Source: Acinetobacter silvestris
GTDB lineage: Bacteria; Pseudomonadota; Gammaproteobacteria; Pseudomonadales; Moraxellaceae
Assembly (NCBI RefSeq): GCF_002135235.1
Contig: NZ_NEGB01000001.1
Span: 248,001 to 312,000, forward strand
Direction: 5' to 3'
DNA: 64,000 nt
Position numbers and translations under genes: made by a program. The notes under the pieces were generated by a model. It made no database searches and was not told the DNA's origin. It saw only the letters and a program-made list of their open reading frames with translations. Of this stretch, positions 56,978 through 64,000 are shown one piece after another. Position 1 is the stretch's first letter, and each line of letters starts with the position of its first letter.

Positions 56978-58144
56978 ATGAATCCTCCCCTACCCAAAGC
57001 CCCCATTAATTGGATCGGAGTTTTTGCGCTTGTCTTTTTGCCAATCGTCGCAATTATTGCAATTCCATTGTATGCCTACCACCATGACTTTAGCACCAGT
57101 GCTTGGGTCAGCTTAATTGCTTTACTTGGTCTGAGTAGTTTAGGTATTACTGCGGGTTATCATCGTTTATGGGCACACCGTGCTTATGAAGCGACTCTCC
57201 CTCTCAAGATTATTTTAATGATCATGGGTACTTTTGCAGTGCAAAATAGTATTTTATTTTGGGCTTCTGGACATCGTACCCATCATCGTCATGTCGATGA
57301 TGTTGAACACGATCCATATTCAATTAACAATGGCTTTTGGTATGCACATATTGGTTGGATGCTGCGCAATTATCCTGCAGCAGAATCAAACTATAAAAAT
57401 GCACCTGATTTACTCAATGACAAAGTCGTCATGTTTCAGGACAAATACTATATTCCCTTGGTGATTGTTGTTCATGCTGCCATTCTACTGCCTATCGGTT
57501 GGGCTGTTGGTGATATGTGGGGCGTGTTACTACTTGGTGGTTTATTACGTTTGATCTTTAGCCATCATGTGACTTTCTTTATTAACTCACTCTGTCATAT
57601 GTGGGGAAAACGCCCATATACAGATGAAAATACTGCACGTGATAATTTCTGGTTAGCCATTGCAACTTGGGGTGAGGGTTATCATAACTATCACCACATC
57701 TTCCAATACGATTATCGTAATGGTGTGAAATGGTGGCAATATGATCCGACAAAATGGTTAATTTGGTCGTGTTCTAAACTTGGTTTAGCTAAAAACTTAC
57801 GTCGTATTCCAAGCTTTAATATCAAAAAAGCTGAGTTAGCGATGAAATTTAAATATGCTGAACAAGATTTGGCAGTTTATGGTCATGATGTGAATGCAGA
57901 TATTTTGGCAATGAAACAACGTATTTCTCAAGAGTACGAAGCATTTAGTCATACCCTAAATGATTGGGCTAAGCTGAAAGAACAAGAAATTCAAGCCAAG
58001 AAAGCTTCTGTTGCAGAAAAAATCCATCAGATAGATGACAAGCTGAAAGTTGACTTCCAACTGGTTGAACAAAAGCTGAGTTATCATCGTGCACGTTTAG
58101 AAACATTAATGCGTAATGTAAAAAAGAACATTGTGACTGATTAA
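56978..58144 (+). CDS. Membrane fatty acyl desaturase with C-terminal coiled coil
   Basis: A 388-residue delta-9-type desaturase. Histidine boxes are all present: HRLWAH, HRTHHRH and HNYHH, within four hydrophobic helices (about residues 12-250). The last 90 or so residues (from AEQDLAVYGHDVNAD onward) are a charged heptad-rich coiled coil not found in the minimal enzymes. It introduces double bonds into saturated acyl-CoA in the inner membrane. ATG 56978 is chosen, but GGAG placement also suits a TTG two codons upstream. Confidence 0.88.
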   Translation: MNPPLPKAPINWIGVFALVFLPIVAIIAIPLYAYHHDFSTSAWVSLIALLGLSSLGITAGYHRLWAHRAYEATLPLKIILMIMGTFAVQNSILFWASGHRTHHRHVDDVEHDPYSINNGFWYAHIGWMLRNYPAAESNYKNAPDLLNDKVVMFQDKYYIPLVIVVHAAILLPIGWAVGDMWGVLLLGGLLRLIFSHHVTFFINSLCHMWGKRPYTDENTARDNFWLAIATWGEGYHNYHHIFQYDYRNGVKWWQYDPTKWLIWSCSKLGLAKNLRRIPSFNIKKAELAMKFKYAEQDLAVYGHDVNADILAMKQRISQEYEAFSHTLNDWAKLKEQEIQAKKASVAEKIHQIDDKLKVDFQLVEQKLSYHRARLETLMRNVKKNIVTD

Positions 58145-58159
58145 TCGACCAACCTCATT

Positions 58160-58191
58160 GAAAAGCTCCAAAAGGGAGCTTTTCTTTTATC
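58160..58191 (+). terminator. Terminator after the desaturase gene
   Basis: AAAAGCTCC and GGAGCTTTT pair around AAAAG and are followed by a T-rich run. Confidence 0.82.
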
Positions 58192-58233
58192 TGTACTTTG
58201 AACTCAATTTCGATTTCGTAAAATGGACAATCT

Positions 58234-58563
58234 ATGCAACTTAATAATATCCCTTTTGGTACTACCAACTGGAACGAAATAGAACCCATAAAACACAATG
58301 GTGAACAAGGTTATGCACTTTGGCGTACACAACAATTTGATCATATTCGCGTTCGAATTGTTGAATATTCTAAAGATTATTTAGCAGATCATTGGTGCTC
58401 AAAAGGACATATTTTATTTTGTTTAGAAGGACAATTAGAAACAGAACTGGAAGATGGTCGAACATTTACACTCACTGCAGGAATGAGCTATCAAGTGGCT
58501 GATCAGGCAGAAGCACACCGCTCATCAACATCCATCGGAGCGAAGCTTTTTATTGTCGATTAA
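58234..58563 (+). CDS. Small cupin-fold protein with DHWC motif
   Basis: A 109-residue single-domain cupin: ADHWCSKGHILFCLEGQLETELEDGRTFTLTAGMSYQVADQAEAHRSST. The DHWC and GHILF histidines and the later AHR can bind a metal. Belongs to a little-studied conserved cupin group; function unknown. It is 62 bp upstream of selO on the same strand and may be co-transcribed. Confidence 0.78.
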   Translation: MQLNNIPFGTTNWNEIEPIKHNGEQGYALWRTQQFDHIRVRIVEYSKDYLADHWCSKGHILFCLEGQLETELEDGRTFTLTAGMSYQVADQAEAHRSSTSIGAKLFIVD

Positions 58564-58625
58564 TAGTATTTTGATCATGCCACGATATCCAGTATAGTCA
58601 ATTAAACTATTCAGTATGCCGTGCT

Positions 58626-60068
58626 ATGCAATTTAATCCCCGCTATCCTTCTCTAAATCCGAAGCTCTATCATCAGCAAATGCCCATTCCTTTAAAAGGT
58701 GCAAAAGCTGGACATTTCAATGAGGCATTGGCGGATCAATTACAGTGGTCTCAACAAGAAAAAACCGAGTGGGTTGAAATTTGTAGCGGACAGAAAACTT
58801 TTGCTGAATTTCATCCTCTAGCCATGGTCTATGCAGGACACCAATTTGGACAATGGGCAGGACAACTCGGTGATGGCCGTGGTTTACTCATCGCCCAAGT
58901 TTTAGATAAAAATAACCAAACCATCGATCTACATTTAAAAGGTGCTGGCTCTACCCCCTACTCACGTATGGGCGATGGACGCGCTGTTTTACGCTCAGTC
59001 ATTCGTGAATATTTAGCGGGTCATGCCCTGACTCATTTAGGCATACCATCCAGTAATTCAGTGGGTTTTACCTCATCAACCCAAGGTGTACAACGCGAAA
59101 AATTAGAATTAGGTGCGATGATGTTACGCACCTCAGATTGTCATATTCGTTTAGGGCATTTTGAGTGGATTAACCAATATCAACCCGAATTATTGCCAGA
59201 GTTCACTCAAAAATGTATGGAATGGCATTACCCTGAGTGCTTAGATGCAGAACAACCGCTTTTAGCTTTTGCCAGTAAAGTGATTCAGCGCACTGCTGTC
59301 ATGATTTCAAAATGGCAATTGATCGGTTTCGCGCATGGGGTGATGAATACCGATAACTTAAATATTACTGGTTCAACTTTAGATTTTGGCCCTTATGGTT
59401 TTATGGAACGCTTCCGCCCCAATTGGATCAATAATCACAGTGACTATAATAGTCGTTATACCTATCAAAACCAGCCAAGTATCGCTCATTGGAACCTCTG
59501 GAACTGGTTAAATAATTTAATTCCTTTAGCTAAACCAGAAGAAAAAGAAAAATTTAAACAAGATTTAGCACACTGTTTAGAGCACTTTGAAACAACCTTT
59601 TTGGAACACTACAAACAGGGTCTATGCCAAAAGATGGGACTGCCTAATTTTCATAAAGACAGTTTTGATTGCGGCATGGCTTTTTTAAATATTTTACAAT
59701 CTGAGCAATTAGATTACACCGCGAGTTTTATTCGCTTGCAAAATCAAGAATATGAAGCCCTTAAAGATGATTGTCTCGATCGTCGTCAGTTTGAAGCCTT
59801 TTTAACACAGTATGAGACGATTCGAACAAATCAGGATATTGATGCTTTAGATGCAGCAATGTTTGAAGCCAATCCCATTTATATTTTAAGAAATCACATG
59901 GCGCAAAAAGCCATTGAATTGGCTGAACGAAATGATTTTTCAGAAGTAGATCGATTATTTAAACTACTCAGCCAACCGTTTACCCAACAAACTGATTTGG
60001 AAAAAGCTGAAGATTTAGCGCCACTTCCAAGTGATGTGCCAGAAGTCATGGTGAGTTGTTCATCATGA
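58626..60068 (+). CDS. selO: SelO (YdiU) pseudokinase-fold protein AMPylator
   Basis: A 480-residue SelO-family protein. SelO has a kinase fold but transfers AMP to protein Ser/Thr/Tyr. Visible blocks: AGHQFGQWAGQLGDGRG (ATP-binding), HLKGAGSTPYSRMGDGRAVLRS, the FAHGVMNTDNLNITG catalytic segment and LDFGPYGFME metal motif. The C-terminus ends SCSS: the Cys478 position corresponds to the selenocysteine of eukaryotic SelO and the redox-active cysteine in E. coli. Linked to oxidative-stress protein AMPylation in other bacteria. Confidence 0.93.
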   Translation: MQFNPRYPSLNPKLYHQQMPIPLKGAKAGHFNEALADQLQWSQQEKTEWVEICSGQKTFAEFHPLAMVYAGHQFGQWAGQLGDGRGLLIAQVLDKNNQTIDLHLKGAGSTPYSRMGDGRAVLRSVIREYLAGHALTHLGIPSSNSVGFTSSTQGVQREKLELGAMMLRTSDCHIRLGHFEWINQYQPELLPEFTQKCMEWHYPECLDAEQPLLAFASKVIQRTAVMISKWQLIGFAHGVMNTDNLNITGSTLDFGPYGFMERFRPNWINNHSDYNSRYTYQNQPSIAHWNLWNWLNNLIPLAKPEEKEKFKQDLAHCLEHFETTFLEHYKQGLCQKMGLPNFHKDSFDCGMAFLNILQSEQLDYTASFIRLQNQEYEALKDDCLDRRQFEAFLTQYETIRTNQDIDALDAAMFEANPIYILRNHMAQKAIELAERNDFSEVDRLFKLLSQPFTQQTDLEKAEDLAPLPSDVPEVMVSCSS

Positions 60069-60103
60069 TCTATTCTCGCATAGAATAATTATACCCCTCA
60101 TTT

Positions 60104-60131
60104 CTGTGGATAAACGTCTATTTATCCACAG
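60104..60131. promoter_or_regulatory. Inverted pair of perfect DnaA boxes, module 1
   Basis: TGTGGATAA (60105-60113) and TTATCCACA (60122-60130) are exact consensus DnaA boxes in opposite orientation, 8 bases apart, inside the perfect stem CTGTGGATAAA / TTTATCCACAG. There is no T run after it. A second module with the same layout lies at 61270. Confidence 0.7.
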
Positions 60132-60205
60132 TATAAAATAAGCACAACAGACAGCAGATACAATAAACGTTAACCTACGGATAAAACTACCTCATTACAG
60201 CTCTA

Positions 60206-60805
60206 ATGAAACAACAAAAATTAGTGTTTATTCTTCTCTTGTGCAGCATTGCGACTGTTCTAAGTTACACCTATTATAAATATGAAAAGTATTTACCAAC
60301 GCTACATCTTGCTGCTCCGACCCAAACCTTAACTGAGCATAATATTCATAAAATTCGTACTGAAACGCCCATTACCGAAGTCAAAGTTTATAAAGCTGAA
60401 CGTAAAGTTCAACTTTTACATAATGAACAAATTATTCGCAGTTATGTAATGCGACTCGGTTTTGATCCTTTAGGGCATAAAATTAAAGAAGGTGATGGCA
60501 AAACACCTGAAGGGCGTTACTGGATTGACTGGCGAAATTCCCAAAGTGCTTTTTATAAGTCTTTACATATTTCTTATCCCAATACTCAAGATATTGCCAA
60601 AGCCAAAGAATTGGGTGTTTCTACTGGCGGTGATATCATGATTCATGGTTCGGCCAGCAACAAACAACTACAAAAACTGCCAATGCTTATGCAATATATG
60701 CCACGGAATGATTGGACTTGGGGCTGCATTGCAGTTAGAAATATAGATATGGATGAAATTTGGAAATTAGTGGATAACCATACACCTATAGAAATTTATC
60801 CATAA
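60206..60805 (+). CDS. L,D-transpeptidase (YkuD family)
   Basis: A 199-residue envelope enzyme. An N-terminal signal anchor (LVFILLLCSIATVLSYTYY) is followed by a YkuD catalytic domain with GDGKTPEGRYWID, IMIHGSASN and TWGCIAVRN, whose Cys174 is the nucleophile. Such enzymes make 3-3 peptidoglycan cross-links or attach lipoproteins. The usual SxGC is TWGC here, still with the HG and GC pair. It is flanked by the two DnaA-box modules. Ends 21 bp before the yjbR gene. Confidence 0.88.
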   Translation: MKQQKLVFILLLCSIATVLSYTYYKYEKYLPTLHLAAPTQTLTEHNIHKIRTETPITEVKVYKAERKVQLLHNEQIIRSYVMRLGFDPLGHKIKEGDGKTPEGRYWIDWRNSQSAFYKSLHISYPNTQDIAKAKELGVSTGGDIMIHGSASNKQLQKLPMLMQYMPRNDWTWGCIAVRNIDMDEIWKLVDNHTPIEIYP

Positions 60806-60826
60806 TAGTTAAACTAGAGAATTCAA

Positions 60827-61207
60827 ATGACTGCTGATGAAATACAAAAACTGGCTTCAGAAGTCGCGAAAAAACTCCCGCTCACAGAGGTAAGCTATCC
60901 GTTTGGTGACGACATTCCTGTATTTAAAGTCATGGACAAAATGTTCATGCTCAGCTCAAGCCTACAAGGTAAAAAGTTTATTAATTTAAAATGTGAACCA
61001 CAGCACTCCGAAATGCTGCGAGATATTTATGAATCGATTCATACTGGCTACCATATGAATAAACGTCATTGGATTTCAATTTATGAAGGTGATCAAATTA
61101 ATCAAGACTTGCTTACAGATTTGGTCCAATCCTCTTATGAACTGGTCACTCAGAAATTAACTAAGGCTCAAAAAAATACTTTGAAGATCGCTACTGCATT
61201 AGAATAA
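60827..61207 (+). CDS. MmcQ/YjbR family protein
   Basis: A 126-residue double-wing DNA-binding-like protein: LTEVSYPFGDDIPVFKVMDKMFMLSS, FINLKCEPQHSEMLRDIYESIHTGYHMNKRHWISI and DLVQSSYELVTQKL. The CyaY-like fold of this family has no established function in Acinetobacter. It follows the L,D-transpeptidase closely and probably shares its transcript. Confidence 0.87.
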   Translation: MTADEIQKLASEVAKKLPLTEVSYPFGDDIPVFKVMDKMFMLSSSLQGKKFINLKCEPQHSEMLRDIYESIHTGYHMNKRHWISIYEGDQINQDLLTDLVQSSYELVTQKLTKAQKNTLKIATALE

Positions 61208-61269
61208 ATGTATTAATAAGGCTGTTTAATTAATCAATTAAAATCCGAAAATTTGTATTTATACACAAT

Positions 61270-61299
61270 TTCTGTGGATAACCTTGTGTTTATCCACAA
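61270..61299. promoter_or_regulatory. Inverted pair of perfect DnaA boxes, module 2
   Basis: TGTGGATAA (61273-61281) and TTATCCACA (61290-61298), again 8 bases apart and again preceded by TTTC, repeat module 1. The central 8 bases differ (CCTTGTGT here; ACGTCTAT at 60114), so the conservation is confined to the boxes and their spacing. Confidence 0.7.
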
Positions 61300-61323
61300 A
61301 AGTGCACTTATTTCGCTGAAAAC

Positions 61324-62010
61324 TTAATCTTCTGGATATTCAAAACGATAGCCTATACCATAAACGGCTTGTATCCATTCATGACGATTCCCCGTTTCTG
61401 CGGCATCTGAAATTTTACGACGTAAGTTTTTGATATGACTATCAATAACACGATCCGCAACATCAAAACTATCAGGGTTAATATGGTCTAGAAGTTGTGC
61501 ACGAGAATACACTTGTCCAACATGCTCTAAGAACAATTCAAGTAAGCGAAATTCAGTTGGTGTTAAATTCAACGACTTTTGTTGATACCAAATACGTTGT
61601 TGTGCTTTATCCATACGGAATAAGTTGTTATCTTCAGGCTCAGCTTTACGTTCTAAACGGCGTAATACGGCTTGCACCCGCGCAACCAACTCTTTGGGAC
61701 TAAATGGTTTACAGACATAATCATCTGCCCCCATATTCAAACCTAGGACACGATCAATTTCATCTGTTCGTGCTGTTACCATAATAATCGGTAAATCAGA
61801 CTGCTCACGGACTTTACGACACATGGTGAGACCATCCATGCGTGGCACCATCAAATCGAGCACCATCAAGCTTGGTTTTCGTTGTTGAAAACTCTCATAA
61901 GCTTCTTGACCGTCATGAAACATACTGACTTCAAAGCCTGCTGCTTCAAGATAATCTCGCACCAATTGAGCAAGTTCCACTTCATCTTCTACAAGCATAA
62001 TATGTTTCAT
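61324..62010 (-). CDS. baeR: Response regulator BaeR-like (OmpR/PhoB type)
   Basis: A 228-residue regulator. Receiver domain about 1-118 with phospho-Asp52 (LMVLDLMVPRMDG), Thr in VTARTDEI and Lys in CKPFSPKE; winged-helix domain with SLNLTPTEFRLLELF and VIDSHIKNLRRKI. In A. baumannii BaeR controls AdeAB-type efflux genes and envelope stress responses. It follows baeS by 14 bp. Assignment to BaeR rests on my recollection of the protein and the linked kinase. Confidence 0.9.
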   Translation of the reverse strand: MKHIMLVEDEVELAQLVRDYLEAAGFEVSMFHDGQEAYESFQQRKPSLMVLDLMVPRMDGLTMCRKVREQSDLPIIMVTARTDEIDRVLGLNMGADDYVCKPFSPKELVARVQAVLRRLERKAEPEDNNLFRMDKAQQRIWYQQKSLNLTPTEFRLLELFLEHVGQVYSRAQLLDHINPDSFDVADRVIDSHIKNLRRKISDAAETGNRHEWIQAVYGIGYRFEYPED

Positions 62011-62024
62011 ACAATATTTCCCTT

Positions 62025-63682
62025 TTAAACCTTTGTGTATTTTGGAAAAGTTAGTTTGCAGCGCAAACCACCCAATGGTGAATGTTCAAAACTAAGCGTT
62101 CCACCCAAAGCTTGAGCAATTTTACCAGATAATGCCAACCCTAGACCGGTACCACCTGTACTACGGGTACGTGAATCATCTACTCGATAAAAGCGTTCGC
62201 CAAGACATGCCAATTGCTCATCATTCAGTCCCAGCGGGCTATCATCCACATATACTGTCCAAGAATCGGCATCCTGTACTGTATGTACACGAACCTCTCC
62301 TCCAGCTTCGGTATAGCGAATACTATTACCTAACAAGTTGACCATAATTTGCTTAAAGCGATCTATATCTAATTGTAATTTCACACCCTCTCCTTGCGTC
62401 GAGATGGATAACTGCGCTTGTTCAAATTTTGGTTTAAAGTTTTCAACTTCCTGTAAAATAACTGTCCAAGGATCAATTTCGGCAAAGTAACATTTTAATT
62501 GCTGCGCTTCAGCTTGTGCCAAGTCTGCTAAGTCTTGGGTGAGTTTTTTCAAACTGGTGACTTGTCGAAGCATCGACTCAAAATGTTCTGGAGTTGGCTT
62601 TCGAATTCCGTCTTGCATGGCTTCAATCTGTGCTTGCAATACCGCCAAAGGGGTTTTTAACTCATGCGAAGTATCGGCCACCCATTGACGGCGCGAATTT
62701 TCATGCTGTTCTAAAATAACCGCCAATTGATTAATTTCAGTCGAAAGATCACCCAGCTCATCATTCCGATTAATCTTGACTTGATACTGATAATTACCTT
62801 TGGTGAGCTCGCGTGTGGCATTTAAAAGACGCTGAATCGGCTGTTTAAAATATGTAGCCAATAGTAAGGATGCAACCAAACTGGCCAAAATCGTCAAGAT
62901 ATAAATCAATAATAAATAACGTTTTTGATTACTGAAGAAGTTAATACTCAGTGCATCATCCTGATCCAATACTGGTTTTAAGCCCAAATATCCCACGACT
63001 TTATCATTCACCATAATCGGGCGATATGCCACCTGATCATTGGATGCTTCACCTAATATAAATTGATGTTTTTCATTATATAGAGATAAACGTGAACTTA
63101 ATCCCAACCGATCGGGCATAGAAATAAAGCGTTTTTTTCCGTTTTGTTGTTCTGGAGAAATTAAGGCTGAATTTTTATTATTTTTATCCGAAGGCTTAAA
63201 TAAATTTTGATTAGCACTTAATGGAAACTTCAAGCCTTCAAAAGGTTGATATTCTGAAGGTAGGTTTTCTTCTAAAATTTTAAGTTCTTCTTGATCAATC
63301 CGTTGCTTACTTTGGGAGTTTTCCTGTGCCAACTGATTCATCAAGGTATGTTCTTTGAAATAACGCTGTTGCAGCGCAATATCGTATGCCGTCTTAACCA
63401 CCAACGCGAGAGCCGATCATAATCATCTGGAGCAGCTTGCCCTTCTATTTGAAAAATCTGTGCTTGAACGGCATTCCCCCAATCATGATAAACCCCATAC
63501 ACCTCTGCCAAGTTTTCAATCAGATGATCGAGTTTCTGCATCTCCACATCTGCCACATATTTGGCAAAGTTTTTTTGCATCGTCCAATGCAATACCCCCA
63601 AACTCACCGTTGTAATGACCAGTGTGGTTAAAAGTACAGTTAGGAATAAGCGTAATGCGATGGGAACTCGACGTATCTTCAA
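62025..63682 (-). pseudogene. baeS: Sensor kinase BaeS-like, split by a one-base frameshift
   Basis: An N-terminal part (KIRRVPIALRLFLTVLLTTLVITTVSLG membrane segment and the periplasmic loop ending SRWWLRR) stays in one frame to about 63388. The rest (YDIALQQRYF, second helix, HAMP, HisKA with ADTSHELKTPLAV, N-box LLGNSIRYT and GGTGLGLALSGKIAQALGG) is one frame away. The join reads CGGCA then TACGAT; one extra base after CA would restore a kinase of about 552 residues. No homopolymer is present. Starts: TTG 63682 with AGGTGAG before it, or GTG 63694. Confidence 0.87.
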
Positions 63683-63818
63683 AACAGGACTCACCTTTTT
63701 GTTCTATAACTAACATTGTATCTAACAGTCATAAGGAAAACTCTCCATTGTTTCTACATCATTATTATTTAATCTTTAACTGATCAATAAACATAAAACA
63801 TTCATTGGAGTATCCTCA

Positions 63819-64000
63819 ATGAAAGCAATGACAAAAATAGCACTCCTCACCGTAAGTTTCATCAGTGTAGGTGCATTGAGTGCATGTCAATCGACCACTG
63901 CCCCTAAAGACAATTATGGCTCACATATGATGGGACAGCATAAAGGCGAGCGCCATATGACTCCTGAACAACGTGAGCAAGTACAACAACTGCGTGCTCA
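63819..64000 (+). CDS. Small lipoprotein, partial at window end
   Basis: A gene divergent from baeS, truncated by the window edge. MKAMTKIALLTVSFISVGALSACQSTT shows a lipoprotein signal with the LSAC lipobox, then a His/Met-rich HMMGQHKGERHMTPEQREQVQQLRA that recalls the LTxxQ helical proteins Spy/CpxP. TTGGAG lies eight bases before the ATG. Its position suggests control by the neighbouring two-component system; only 60 residues are visible. Confidence 0.75.
   Translation, partial: MKAMTKIALLTVSFISVGALSACQSTTAPKDNYGSHMMGQHKGERHMTPEQREQVQQLRA

Noticed and set aside
60104..60131. Intrinsic terminator after selO
   Set aside because: The stem is good but is not followed by a T run on either strand.
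60104..61299. Chromosomal replication origin
   Set aside because: Four DnaA boxes are present, but there is no dnaA, dnaN or AT-rich unwinding region, and the boxes sit between ordinary genes. A titration or regulatory role is more likely.

Overview
The window looks like a chromosomal segment from an Acinetobacter species that is probably not A. baumannii itself. The evidence is low-GC gammaproteobacterial DNA, an Omp38-type OmpA, a BaeSR-like two-component system beside a small lipoprotein gene, a GigA/GigB-like phosphatase/STAS pair, a lone gspE, and gene neighbourhoods such as ppx-accA-tilS-proC-yggT and trxA-rho. Most of it is core housekeeping sequence. I see no insertion sequence, prophage block, CRISPR array, rRNA or tRNA. 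Species assignment is from memory of protein sequences and is an inference.

Layout. 1-3.8 kb: 3' part of mlaA, a SpoIIE-type phosphatase with a STAS partner, a nitrilase-family amidase and an OsmC/Ohr protein. 3.8-10.8 kb: a secreted unknown, gspE, a DUF432-like protein paired with an MscS channel, and a large DUF2339 membrane protein. 10.9-18.9 kb: polA, then the leftward group ppx, accA, tilS, proC, yggT. 19.2-21.8 kb: trxA, rho with a recognisable promoter and long leader, and a small alanine-rich lipoprotein. 22-25.7 kb: pheS-pheT-ihfA. 25.8-29.5 kb: an accessory stretch with hypothetical genes, a ParB-like fragment and an AT-rich two-gene island ending in an XRE/ImmA protein. 29.5-36.6 kb: the thrS-infC-rpmI-rplT group, split by about 4 kb carrying a TonB-like protein, a broken yqaA, three small membrane proteins, a GST and a heat-shock hsp20. 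36.9-43.2 kb: a PLP / FAD oxidase / ceramidase-like operon facing an acyl-CoA synthetase. 43.5-47.3 kb: ompA, an orphan pseudopilin, a thiolase and a VOC protein. 47.4-52.7 kb: cysI with its DUF934 partner, two small unknowns, trpF-trpB. 52.9-55.6 kb: a cobalamin riboswitch, a btuB-type receptor and a PduO-type adenosyltransferase. 55.9-61.2 kb: ugpQ-like phosphodiesterase, acyl desaturase, cupin, SelO, L,D-transpeptidase, YjbR. 61.3-64 kb: baeR, a frameshifted baeS, and the start of a divergent lipoprotein gene.

Points most worth checking: two identical-geometry inverted pairs of perfect DnaA boxes flanking the L,D-transpeptidase/yjbR genes; a one-base frameshift in baeS; an in-frame stop in yqaA; the XRE/ImmA island; a hairpin below the B12 riboswitch that carries the Shine-Dalgarno sequence in its loop; and a very biased alanine-repeat lipoprotein gene.
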